Shown here one piece after another: positions 7,733 through 15,530 of a DNA stretch of 41,021 nt. Below the pieces are notes generated by a model. That model was not told the origin of the DNA, made no database searches, and saw only the letters and a list, made by a program, of their open reading frames with translations. Where the stretch lies: contig CAZSXS010000030.1 of NCBI GenBank assembly GCA_964611385.1, positions 1 to 41,021 of the forward strand. The letters run 5' to 3'. The position numbers and the translations under genes were made by a program. Numbering within the stretch: the first letter of the stretch is position 1; each line of letters begins with the position of its first letter. The DNA is from CAZSXS01 sp964611385. GTDB taxonomy: Bacteria > Bacillota > Clostridia > Lachnospirales > CAYPQA01.

Positions 7733-10158
7733 CCGATTTAAACAATTTTTATAGCTTGATAGACAGGGAGCTAGCTGATTTTAAAGAGCGGCAATCAAAG
7801 GCTGACGAGCAGTACAACAGCGTTCTGGAAGAGTTTCTCCAATACAAATCATGGGATGAGCTGATGGCTGCCTATGCAGAGATTGACGATGAGATGCTGG
7901 AGTTCTTTAATGAGATGTATCCGCAAAAAGAGTATACTAGGGATTCTTTTTCTGAGGAAGACGATGAAAGAGCCATACGCCTGTTACAGGAAAGTCTCAA
8001 GTCTATAGAGCAGATGGAGTACGAAAAAGCAATTGATCAGCTCAGCAAGGCGCTTGAATATGATATCACAAAGCCTCTCTATATGATTTTATATGAGCAG
8101 CTTGAAATCAGTTATAGAAAAAACGGTAACTTTGATCAGGCTGAGGAGTGTCTTAAATATCTGTTTTCCTTAGACGAAAGCTTTCAAACGATCAATGACT
8201 TAATCAAAATTCATGAGCTTTCGGGAAATAACTTAAAAAAGTTCGAGCTGAGGAACAAAATACGAGTTCTTGAATGTGACACTCAAATCAAGGAGCTTAT
8301 GAGAATTGAGCTGCTTTTAAAAGTTAAGGATTACGAGGGCGCCATTGAGGAAATCAAAAAGCTTCTGAAGAAAGCCCCTAATGATGTAGGTTTGAATCAA
8401 AAGTTGTTTGATATCTATATTGAAAAGGATGACTACGAAAGTGCCTACAAACTTGCCCAGAGATGGAAGGAGGTAGGCATTGAGGAGGATTTGCTATACA
8501 GCATGTTTATCCTGTACAGTAAAATGTATGACCTAGATAAGGCGTCCAAATATATTATTAAATACTTGAATGAAAAAGATCCGCAAACAGACAAAAACTA
8601 TTATTCAGCACTTGGCCTTGGCTTGGTTTCATCGACGTATAATCATTATTTTGATGATGAAGAATATGTCAAAAGAATGTGGCAGCAATATAACATTCAC
8701 AAACCGGCTGTTACAAACACGTTTGATATTGATACCTCGTATTACAGAGATATGCGGATAGGCTTTTTATCCTATGACCTAGTTACCCATCCCGTCGGTT
8801 ATTTTATTCTTGCTTTATTTAGGGGCAAGCATGCCTACAGCGGTATGAATGTCTATTGCTATTATACGCGCCCAGGGATCAGTGACAATATTACGAAGTC
8901 AATCGAAAAAGAATCAGAAGTATTCAGGTATGTAGCCAATCTGAACGACGAGGAAATGAGCCGGACTATTTTAAATGATAAACTGGATATATTAATTGAT
9001 TTAAACGGCTGCACGGTAGGCACAAAAACGAATATAATGATGAAGCGATTAGCTCCCGTTCAAATAACCTGGATGGGTTTCCCCTGTACATCGTTTACAC
9101 CGAATGTTGATTATCTTATCGGTGATTATTATACAGACCCGGTTGGTGTAACTGAACAGTTTTTGGTTGAAAAACCATTACGGATGTCAAAGAACTTTAT
9201 TTGTTATCCTTTGGCATTTGATGAGGAGATCAAGGATCCGCCTTGCCTGGCAAACGGGTATATCACTTTTGCTTGCCTTAACGGAGCCAACAAGATTTCC
9301 GGTAAAATACTGAGACTGTGGGCAGAAGTATTAAAAAGAGTTCCTGGTTCAAAGCTGCTCTTAAGAAATTCAATGATAAACAAGCCCTTTTTGTTGGAAC
9401 AGCTGAAAACCCGCCTTGTGGAAAATGGGATCGACCTGGACAGGGTTATCTTTGAAACGGTATTGCAGTTTAAGGATTATTTACGTTCCTATAACGAGGT
9501 TGACATTCTATTGGACACTTATCCGTTTAATGGAGCTACTACTACCTGTGAAGCATTTTATATGGGCGTACCGCTTGTTAGCCTGAGGGGAAACAGACGT
9601 CCGACGCGGGTAGCGTACAGCATACTGGCGAATGTAGGCTTAGAGGATTTATGCTCGGACAGTGAGGAAGGTTTTATTGAAACCGCAGTCAACTTAGCAA
9701 ACGATAAGGAAAGGTTAAAAACCATCCGTAAAACATTGAGGGAAGCCACGTTTCAGTCACCTCTTTGTGATACAGCAGCATTTAAAATAGAGTTTGAAAA
9801 TGTATTAAGGCGGGTATACGTTGATTACTGCATTCAAAACAAAAAGGAATTTACACCGGAATACGAAAGCTGGGACGAACTGGTTAAATCGGTAATTTTA
9901 GCGTTGCATTTCATTAAAAGTCTAATAGCCGACAAAGAAGCTGGAGAAAGAATGGAGCCTCTGATAAAAGAATTAACCGTTTTGTTAAATTCGCTTCTTG
10001 TTGAGCTTGAGGCTGCGTATCAGGAGGATTCGGCAGTGTTGAGCTTTGTTCAGTCTTTAGACAGGCTAATTGTGCTTTTACCGATTTTTATCAATAATGA
10101 TGAAGCACTAATAAAGGTATGTGACAGCCTTATCGAAAGCATACTTAGAATAGTATAG
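7729..10158 (+). CDS. TPR-containing O-GlcNAc-transferase-like glycosyltransferase (GT41, SPINDLY/OGT type)
   Basis: The 809-residue protein likely transfers a sugar from a nucleotide donor to Ser/Thr of a protein in the cytoplasm. Residues 1-65 are acidic and helical. Residues 80-290 contain degenerate tetratricopeptide repeats (for example GNFDQAEECLKYLFSLDE, KDYEGAIEEIKKLLKKAPND). Residues 340-700 are the OGT catalytic region: RIGFLSYDLVTHPVGYF with the conserved His354-Pro, DLNGCTVGTKTN, LAPVQITWMGFPCT, the Lys522 segment CLNGANKISGK, and DTYPFNGATTTCEAFYMG followed by RPTRVAYSIL, the donor phosphate site. A helical extension of about 100 residues ends the protein. It sits between two paralogous methyltransferases, one of which it overlaps by 4 bp, just downstream of flagellin, so flagellin is the obvious candidate acceptor. 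Catalytic family is sure; donor and acceptor are inferred. Confidence 0.88.
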   Translation: MTDLNNFYSLIDRELADFKERQSKADEQYNSVLEEFLQYKSWDELMAAYAEIDDEMLEFFNEMYPQKEYTRDSFSEEDDERAIRLLQESLKSIEQMEYEKAIDQLSKALEYDITKPLYMILYEQLEISYRKNGNFDQAEECLKYLFSLDESFQTINDLIKIHELSGNNLKKFELRNKIRVLECDTQIKELMRIELLLKVKDYEGAIEEIKKLLKKAPNDVGLNQKLFDIYIEKDDYESAYKLAQRWKEVGIEEDLLYSMFILYSKMYDLDKASKYIIKYLNEKDPQTDKNYYSALGLGLVSSTYNHYFDDEEYVKRMWQQYNIHKPAVTNTFDIDTSYYRDMRIGFLSYDLVTHPVGYFILALFRGKHAYSGMNVYCYYTRPGISDNITKSIEKESEVFRYVANLNDEEMSRTILNDKLDILIDLNGCTVGTKTNIMMKRLAPVQITWMGFPCTSFTPNVDYLIGDYYTDPVGVTEQFLVEKPLRMSKNFICYPLAFDEEIKDPPCLANGYITFACLNGANKISGKILRLWAEVLKRVPGSKLLLRNSMINKPFLLEQLKTRLVENGIDLDRVIFETVLQFKDYLRSYNEVDILLDTYPFNGATTTCEAFYMGVPLVSLRGNRRPTRVAYSILANVGLEDLCSDSEEGFIETAVNLANDKERLKTIRKTLREATFQSPLCDTAAFKIEFENVLRRVYVDYCIQNKKEFTPEYESWDELVKSVILALHFIKSLIADKEAGERMEPLIKELTVLLNSLLVELEAAYQEDSAVLSFVQSLDRLIVLLPIFINNDEALIKVCDSLIESILRIV

Positions 10159-10170
10159 GAGGAAGCGTAC

Positions 10171-11070
10171 TTGAATTGCAGAATATGCGGAAACAATACA
10201 GGCAATACATGCTACACAGCTTTGGAGATGTATTATGGTACTAGAGAGCCGTTCGAATATATGGAATGCAAGGATTGCGGCTGCGTTCAAATCGTAAACG
10301 TCCCCGAGGATATGGCAAGTCACTACCCATCCGATTACTATACAGCTCAAAAATCGGTTGAATATGATTTCAGCAGCTATAATAAATCTGATATAGAGCA
10401 GTATATTAATAACGTTGCGGTACGGTACTTCTCTTTTTTAGGGAATTGCGGGATAAAAACGCTTGATTACTCCATTTTGGATATTGGCTGCGGAAACGGG
10501 GGTACGATACGAGGTTTAGCCTCCATGGGTTTTAAAAGAACAGTGGGTGTAGATATGTTTTTACATCCTCAGCACGCTTATGAGGATAAGGGCTGCCGGG
10601 TTTATCAAGGGGATTTTTATGACATAACAGAAAAATTTGATTTTATATATTTTCAGGATTCCTTTGAGCATTTGGACAAGCATCGGGATGTCTTGTTAAA
10701 GGTTAATGAAATTTTGAACGTCGGTGGTATTTGTTGGCTCGTCATCCCTGTTGCGGGCTATCCGTGGCACCATTACGGTGTAAACTGGTATGGTCTGGAC
10801 GCACCAAGACATTTTACACTACATTCAAGAAAAAGCATCAGCATGTTGCTGGATCAGACTGGTTTTCACTTAAAAAGCTTTAAGGCTACATCAAACTCAG
10901 CTCAATTTATTATCAGTGAAATGTATAAGCGTGGAATACCATATGTGCAATATGGTCATGCCGCCGGAAACTTGCCGCAGAAGGAATTAGACTTTTATAG
11001 CAAGCTTAGTGATAAGCTCAACGAGAGAAACATTGGGGATCGATTAGAACTTCATATTGTTAGAAAATAA
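10171..11070 (+). CDS. SAM-dependent methyltransferase with N-terminal Cys4 zinc-ribbon
   Basis: The 299-residue class I methyltransferase has an N-terminal C3/C6/C33/C36 cysteine module and an intact SAM motif ILDIGCGNGG (residues 102-111), followed by GVDMF, DFIYFQDSFEHLDKH and GGICWLVIPVAG. It is the better preserved paralog of the gene at 6812. Translation starts with TTG at 10171, supported by a near-ideal AGGAGGAAG (10157-10165). It is 12 bp after the glycosyltransferase stop, so it belongs to the same operon. Related zinc-ribbon methyltransferases act on nucleotide-sugars in deoxysugar and surface-glycan clusters. C-, N- or O-methylation of a glycan sugar is therefore likely but the exact reaction cannot be told from sequence. 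Confidence 0.82.
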   Translation: MNCRICGNNTGNTCYTALEMYYGTREPFEYMECKDCGCVQIVNVPEDMASHYPSDYYTAQKSVEYDFSSYNKSDIEQYINNVAVRYFSFLGNCGIKTLDYSILDIGCGNGGTIRGLASMGFKRTVGVDMFLHPQHAYEDKGCRVYQGDFYDITEKFDFIYFQDSFEHLDKHRDVLLKVNEILNVGGICWLVIPVAGYPWHHYGVNWYGLDAPRHFTLHSRKSISMLLDQTGFHLKSFKATSNSAQFIISEMYKRGIPYVQYGHAAGNLPQKELDFYSKLSDKLNERNIGDRLELHIVRK

Positions 11071-11092
11071 AATCGTGGGATGTGGAGATAGT

Positions 11093-12202
11093 ATGAATTA
11101 TAAAAACGAGCTCACAGACTTGCTGAATCAGCAAAGCGATACTAAGAGCAATGATATAGAAGGATTACATGAAAAGCCGGTATACATTTTCGGAGCTGGG
11201 CTGTTCGCAGGTTATGTATTTACTGTCTTAAATGATAAAGGGGTCAAAATAAAAGGCTTTTTGGTGAATCGCAAATATTTTGTATCGGAAAGATACTACG
11301 AACATGATGTAATGATTTTGGAAAGCTTAACTAAAGAACAAATTAAGAATTCGATAATAATCATTTCATTTCAAGCAGATAAACAAAGTATTGAAAAGAA
11401 AAAACAAGAATTAGTTCAGATGGGCTTTGAAGAAGTATATCATTACGGCGTTTTCGGCAAGGAAATTTACAGCCCCGCAAAACTATTCAATGCAAAGGAA
11501 CAGGTATTGGAAGCGCTGGATTATTTTCAAGATGATGAAAGTAAAGAAACCTATTGCGCCTGTTTAAAAGCTATCATTAAGGGAAATTTTGACTATTTCA
11601 GCTCTCCATCAAAAGAGCTTCAGTATTTTCCAAATACATTTAAGCTAAGTAAAGGTTACTCCAAATTTATTGATTGTGGCGCATTTAACGGGGATACGGC
11701 ACTCTCATTAAAAAAACATTCAGGATTAAATCAAGTCAACAAGGCTGTTTTTTTTGAACCTGATTTATATAATGTTGAAACTCTTTCCAAAACGGTTAAA
11801 GATAACAATGTTGCGTTAGAAAGTATAATATTTCCATGCGGCGTGTCCGATAAATACGAAATGGTCAAGTTTATGGATAAATGTGGAACAGGCGTATCCG
11901 GACATATTTCAGAAGACGGGGAAACAATTATTCAATGCGTTCCTATTGACAGTGTTCTGCCTACTTTTTCTCCTACGTTTATTAAAATGGATATAGAAGG
12001 TTCTGAGATAAAAGCACTGATTGGCGCACAAGAAACTATAAAACAGGTTAAACCCGACTTGGCAATTTGTGTATATCATGACGTTGAGCATTTGTATAAA
12101 ATTCCATTACTGATAAAGTCGCTTCATCCTGATTATAAATTATATTTGAGATCACATGCATACTATTTTTGCGAAACGGTTTTGTACGCTACAACAGAAT
12201 AA
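11093..12202 (+). CDS. FkbM family methyltransferase with N-terminal Rossmann-like domain
   Basis: The 369-residue protein has two parts. Residues 25-110 carry a nucleotide-binding-like segment, KPVYIFGAGLFAGYVF, as seen in sugar-modifying proteins. Residues about 180-369 are an FkbM methyltransferase with FIDCGAFNGDTALSL, AVFFEPD, FPCGVSDK, the late motif FIKMDIEGSEIKALIGA, and KPDLAICVYHD. FkbM enzymes O-methylate sugars and polyketides. The open frame extends upstream to 11057, overlapping the previous gene, but ATG 11093 has GGAG (11083-11086) at proper spacing and is preferred. It is the last gene of the methyltransferase-glycosyltransferase operon and is followed by a terminator. Methylation of a flagellar or surface sugar is the likely role (inference). 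Confidence 0.85.
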   Translation: MNYKNELTDLLNQQSDTKSNDIEGLHEKPVYIFGAGLFAGYVFTVLNDKGVKIKGFLVNRKYFVSERYYEHDVMILESLTKEQIKNSIIIISFQADKQSIEKKKQELVQMGFEEVYHYGVFGKEIYSPAKLFNAKEQVLEALDYFQDDESKETYCACLKAIIKGNFDYFSSPSKELQYFPNTFKLSKGYSKFIDCGAFNGDTALSLKKHSGLNQVNKAVFFEPDLYNVETLSKTVKDNNVALESIIFPCGVSDKYEMVKFMDKCGTGVSGHISEDGETIIQCVPIDSVLPTFSPTFIKMDIEGSEIKALIGAQETIKQVKPDLAICVYHDVEHLYKIPLLIKSLHPDYKLYLRSHAYYFCETVLYATTE

Positions 12203-12236
12203 AGGCTACTGAAAAGCGAGCAGATTCAACTAAAAC

Positions 12237-12267
12237 AAAAAAAGGAGATAACCATCTCCTTTTTTTG
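12237..12267 (+). terminator. Rho-independent terminator after the FkbM gene
   Basis: GGAGAT (12244-12249) and ATCTCC (12254-12259) enclose the loop AACC. An A-run precedes and a run of eight T follows (12260-12267). The symmetric A/T runs make it potentially bidirectional. Confidence 0.8.
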
Positions 12268-12299
12268 TTTTTAAAGCTTGCAGTTAGAATAATGCCTAT

Positions 12300-12326
12300 A
12301 GCAAAGCGAAACGTGACTGAGTATAG
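12300..12326 (+). repeat. Dispersed intergenic repeat, copy 1 (core GTGACTGAGTA)
   Basis: The sequence GCAAAGCGAAACGTGACTGA continuing into GTATAG (12301-12326) matches copies at 18906-18929 and 26780-26806. The shared pattern is a caaagc box, a short A-rich joint and GTGACTGAGTA. It lies in the 312-bp gap between the FkbM gene and pseC, a gap in which I otherwise see only the terminator. Confidence 0.6.
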
Positions 12327-12514
12327 CAAAAATCGATAAACTACTTTCAACATGGTTCTCATATATTTAAGTAAGATCAAATACACTCATCCTCTTTAAC
12401 ATTTACCAAGTTGCCATTATTCAAACCATATAACTTCTATATGTTTTGCGTGTCGGTTATGTAAATGGTTAAAAAGTCTGAGTAAACAAGTCATTCAGAA
12501 GGGAAGAAAAGGCA

Positions 12515-13711
12515 ATGCCCCAAAAGTTGGCGATTGACGGAGGAAGTCCAGTAAGGGATACGCAAATTCTATACAGCAAGCAGTCCATAGACGAACAAGA
12601 TATTGCGGCCGTAGTTAAAGCATTGCGTTCGCCCTTCATCACTTGCGGTCCTGAAATTGAGAACTGCGAGCAAAAGCTTTGTGCTCTAACCGGTGCTGCG
12701 TTTGCAGCAATGGTATCCAGCGGCACAGCTGCCTTACATGCAGCCTGTTCTGTGATCGAAATCGGCAAAGGCGATGAAGTCATTACGACGCCCATAACCT
12801 TTGCCGCCTCTGCAAATTGTGTCTTGTACTGCGGTGGCACACCGATTTTTGCTGACATCAATCCAAAAACATACACGATCTCACCGGAAAGCATTGAAGA
12901 AAGAATTACCAGCAGAACAAAAGCAATCATTGCTGTGGATTACACCGGACAGGCTGCGGACTTAGACCCTATCAAAGAAATCTGCGCCAGTCACAAGCTC
13001 ATCTTAATTGAAGATGCGGCCCATTCGATCGGTACAAGGTATAATGGGTACTGTGTCGGAAGCATTGCAGATTTAACCACCTTTAGCTTTCATCCGGTTA
13101 AAACGGTAACCGGCGGCGAGGGTGGCGCTATTTTAACGAATGATGAAATCCTCTACAAAAAAATGTTACGATTCCGAGCACATGGCATCACAAGAGATTC
13201 ATTCCTTTTTGAAAACAAATCCAACGGGATTTTTTATCATGAGCAAATTGAACTTGGGTACAATTATCGATTGACTGATCTTCAGGCCGCGTTAATCAGC
13301 AGCCAGTTAGACAAATTATCTATTTTTTCAAAGCGAAGAAAGGAAATTGTCGGACTGTACAACCAAGCTTTTGCAGATCATCCCATTCTTACAGTCCAAG
13401 AAGAAATCAGTCAATCCGATTCGGTAAGGCATTTATATGTTTTGCGGTTTAACTTAGACAAACTGAATACAGACAGAAAAGGTATATTCAACGCCTTATG
13501 GGCAGAGAACGTTTGCTGCAATCTGCATTATATACCAGTCTATTATCACCCTTATTACCAAAAGCTTGGATATAAGAAGGGCTTGTGTCCAAACGCTGAA
13601 GGCCTATATGAGGAAATCTTAAGTCTTCCGCTATACTATTCTCTGTCAAACAAGGATGTCAGTGATGTGATCACAGCCGTTTTTAAGGTGATCGATGAAT
13701 ACAAAAAATGA
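12515..13711 (+). CDS. pseC: UDP-4-amino-4,6-dideoxy-N-acetyl-beta-L-altrosamine transaminase (PseC-like, DegT/DnrJ/EryC1 family)
   Basis: This PLP enzyme aminates the 4-keto sugar in pseudaminic acid synthesis. The 398-residue sequence has PseC-type landmarks: SKQSIDEQDIAAVVKAL, SSGTAALHAACSVI, GDEVITTPITFAASANCVLY, VDYTGQAADLDPIKEI, IEDAAHSIG, and FSFHPVKTVTGGEGGA, with Lys196 as the predicted Schiff-base lysine. HGITRD and ELGYNYRLTDLQAAL complete the fold. The ribosome binding site GAAGGGAAG (12498-12506) supports ATG 12515. It is 15 bp upstream of pseI, so the two form an operon. The partner enzymes PseB, PseF, PseG and PseH are not in this window. A related sugar aminotransferase activity (for example in legionaminic acid synthesis) is possible, but the pseI-type neighbour favours pseudaminic acid. 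Confidence 0.85.
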   Translation: MPQKLAIDGGSPVRDTQILYSKQSIDEQDIAAVVKALRSPFITCGPEIENCEQKLCALTGAAFAAMVSSGTAALHAACSVIEIGKGDEVITTPITFAASANCVLYCGGTPIFADINPKTYTISPESIEERITSRTKAIIAVDYTGQAADLDPIKEICASHKLILIEDAAHSIGTRYNGYCVGSIADLTTFSFHPVKTVTGGEGGAILTNDEILYKKMLRFRAHGITRDSFLFENKSNGIFYHEQIELGYNYRLTDLQAALISSQLDKLSIFSKRRKEIVGLYNQAFADHPILTVQEEISQSDSVRHLYVLRFNLDKLNTDRKGIFNALWAENVCCNLHYIPVYYHPYYQKLGYKKGLCPNAEGLYEEILSLPLYYSLSNKDVSDVITAVFKVIDEYKK

Positions 13712-13726
13712 AGGTGAATTGCGTAA

Positions 13727-14767
13727 ATGAAATTATTTGATAAGATCAAGTCAGGAGTCTATACAATCGCTGAACTATCAGCCAACCATTCCGGCAACCT
13801 TGACAATGCGTTTAAAATAGCCGATGCAGCAAAGGAATGTGGTGCCGATTGCTTGAAAATTCAAACCTATACAGCAGATACCTTAACCTTGAACTGCAAC
13901 AAGGAATATTTTAAGATCAAGGGTGGCTTATGGGATGGATATACTTTTTATGATTTATATCAAGAAGCCTACACCCCTTGGGAATGGCAACCTCAGATCA
14001 AAAGATACTGCGAAGAAATCGGTTTGGATTTTCTGTCTACGCCTTTCGATGTTACAGCTGTAGACTTTCTGGAAGAAATGGGTTTGGAATTCTACAAGAT
14101 TGCTTCCTTTGAATTGGTCGACTTACCTTTGATAGCGTATGTGGCCAGTAAGGGTAAGCCGATTATCCTTTCCTGTGGGATGGGAAGCGTCGAGGAAATC
14201 GAAGACGCTATAGATGCCTGCAAAAAACAAGGGAATAAACAAGTGATCCTGCTGAAATGCTGCAGTGATTATCCGGCTCATTTTGCCGACATGAAATTGG
14301 CAACCATTGCGGATATGATGAAGCGCTTTTCCTTACCCATAGGGCTTTCGGATCACTCTATGGGCAGTATGGCGGCTGTGGTTGCAGTTTCCATAGGGGC
14401 CTGCGTGATCGAAAAGCATCTTTGCCTCAGCCGGGACATAGACAGCCCTGACAGTAAATTTTCTATGGAGCCACAAGAATTTAAGCAAATGGTAGAAGCT
14501 ATACATACGGTTCTTACGCTTAAGGGCGAAAGTAGCTATGAGCTTACGGAACAGGAAAAAAAGTCCAGTGTGTACCGAAGGTCTATTTTCTGTTCTAGGG
14601 ACATCCAAAAGGGTGAAAGGTTTACGGAAAAAAACATCCGCATTGTTAGGCCCAGCTATGGCGCTAAGCCTAAGTATTATCAGGAGCTGATGCAACAATG
14701 TGCGGATAGGGATTATGCTTTTGGTGAACCTATTGATTATCAATGCAAAGAATGCAAGGTGCATTAA
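13727..14767 (+). CDS. pseI: Pseudaminic acid synthase (NeuB family with SAF domain)
   Basis: The enzyme condenses phosphoenolpyruvate with a 2,4-diacetamido-trideoxy hexose to give pseudaminic acid. Residues 1-270 form the NeuB TIM barrel with YTIAELSANHSGN, ADCLKIQTYTADTLTL, the PseI-typical GGLWDGYTFYDLYQEAYTPW, FLSTPFD, FYKIASFEL, LSCGMGS, and GLSDHSMGSMAAVVAVSIGA then EKHL. Residues about 285-346 are the SAF antifreeze-like domain (SSVYRRSIFCSRDIQKGERF, IRIVRPSYG), which closes the active site of the partner subunit. The length of 346 aa is normal. The LWDG...YTPW segment separates PseI from LegI and NeuB relatives. A ribosome binding site AAGGTGA overlaps the end of pseC. Pseudaminic acid commonly decorates flagellins, fitting the neighbourhood. 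Confidence 0.88.
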   Translation: MKLFDKIKSGVYTIAELSANHSGNLDNAFKIADAAKECGADCLKIQTYTADTLTLNCNKEYFKIKGGLWDGYTFYDLYQEAYTPWEWQPQIKRYCEEIGLDFLSTPFDVTAVDFLEEMGLEFYKIASFELVDLPLIAYVASKGKPIILSCGMGSVEEIEDAIDACKKQGNKQVILLKCCSDYPAHFADMKLATIADMMKRFSLPIGLSDHSMGSMAAVVAVSIGACVIEKHLCLSRDIDSPDSKFSMEPQEFKQMVEAIHTVLTLKGESSYELTEQEKKSSVYRRSIFCSRDIQKGERFTEKNIRIVRPSYGAKPKYYQELMQQCADRDYAFGEPIDYQCKECKVH

Positions 14768-14791
14768 GTCCAATTTTTATTTCGATAACAC

Positions 14792-14820
14792 TTGATATGC
14801 TTCTTATGATGATTTATACT
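14792..14820 (+). promoter_or_regulatory. Sigma-A promoter of the Uma2 gene
   Basis: TTGATA (14792-14797), a 17-bp spacer and TATACT (14815-14820) lie 44 bp upstream of the start codon at 14864. This marks the gene as a separate transcription unit from pseCI. Confidence 0.65.
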
Positions 14821-14863
14821 CATTCAATATCAAATTCAAGTACAGTTTTGGAGGTCTTTGCAC

Positions 14864-15433
14864 ATGGGAGCGCTAGCCTATCAAGAAGAGGTAAGAGAAG
14901 AATTGCTTGACGGTCGAATCATTGCTATGTCTCCACGTCCCACCGTAAATCACAACATGATCGCTTTTACGATCGCTCGCATATTCGGAAACTTTTTAGA
15001 GGGAAAGTCCTGTATCGCTTTTAGCGACGGCGTTGATGTTTTCTTAACAGAAAATGACAGGGTCATACCTGATGTAATGATTGTATGTGATAAAAACAAG
15101 ATTCAGAAAAGTGGGATACACGGCACGCCGGACTTGGTGGTAGAGGTTCTTTCCCCCAGTACCGCCAAAGTGGACAGAGGTTATAAAAAAAGCCTGTACG
15201 AAAGATGTGGTGTTAAGGAATACTGGATCGTAGAACCCGAAGCTCGTTCCATCGAAGTCTATCTATTGAACGATGGCAAATTTATTCTCGATGAGGTTTA
15301 CTCTGTATTCCCTGAGTACTTAACGGAAAGAATGACAGAAGAGGAAAAAAGCAAGATCATGTACGAGATTAAAACATCCTTATATTCTGATCTGACTGTT
15401 CGTCTTGAAAAGGTGTTTGCCAATACCTTTTAA
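14864..15433 (+). CDS. Uma2 family (DUF820) putative endonuclease
   Basis: The 189-residue protein belongs to the Uma2/DUF820 group, which adopts a PD-(D/E)xK nuclease-like fold. Visible hallmarks are EELLDGRIIAMSPRP near the N-terminus, DRVIPDVMIVCD (catalytic Asp), PDLVVEVLSPSTA (Glu), and KKSLYERCGVKEYWIVEP with the downstream Lys/Tyr. The frame reaches a TTG at 14858, but GGAGG at 14850-14854 favours ATG 14864. It has its own promoter and terminator. These genes are scattered and mobile in cyanobacteria and Firmicutes; their biological role is not established. Confidence 0.85.
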   Translation: MGALAYQEEVREELLDGRIIAMSPRPTVNHNMIAFTIARIFGNFLEGKSCIAFSDGVDVFLTENDRVIPDVMIVCDKNKIQKSGIHGTPDLVVEVLSPSTAKVDRGYKKSLYERCGVKEYWIVEPEARSIEVYLLNDGKFILDEVYSVFPEYLTERMTEEEKSKIMYEIKTSLYSDLTVRLEKVFANTF

Positions 15434-15473
15434 GAAACACCTGACAAAATTACTTTACAAAATCACTACTCTA

Positions 15474-15517
15474 CAAAAAAGGTCACCAAGCAGATACAAC
15501 ATCCGCTTGGTGCTTTT
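15474..15517. terminator. Bidirectional terminator between the Uma2 and metallo-hydrolase genes
   Basis: CACCAAGC (15484-15491) pairs with GCTTGGTG (15505-15512) around a 13-nt loop. An A-run (15474-15480) lies on one side and a short T-run on the other. It serves convergent genes on both strands. Confidence 0.75.
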
Positions 15518-15530
15518 ATATCCTACCAAA

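Noticed and set aside
10108..10350. 80-residue minus-strand frame across the glycosyltransferase-methyltransferase junction
   Set aside because: It overlaps two well supported genes and has no family features.
12469..12930. 153-residue open frame antisense to pseC
   Set aside because: It is fully opposite a gene with conserved catalytic motifs, has no ribosome binding site and no recognisable domain.
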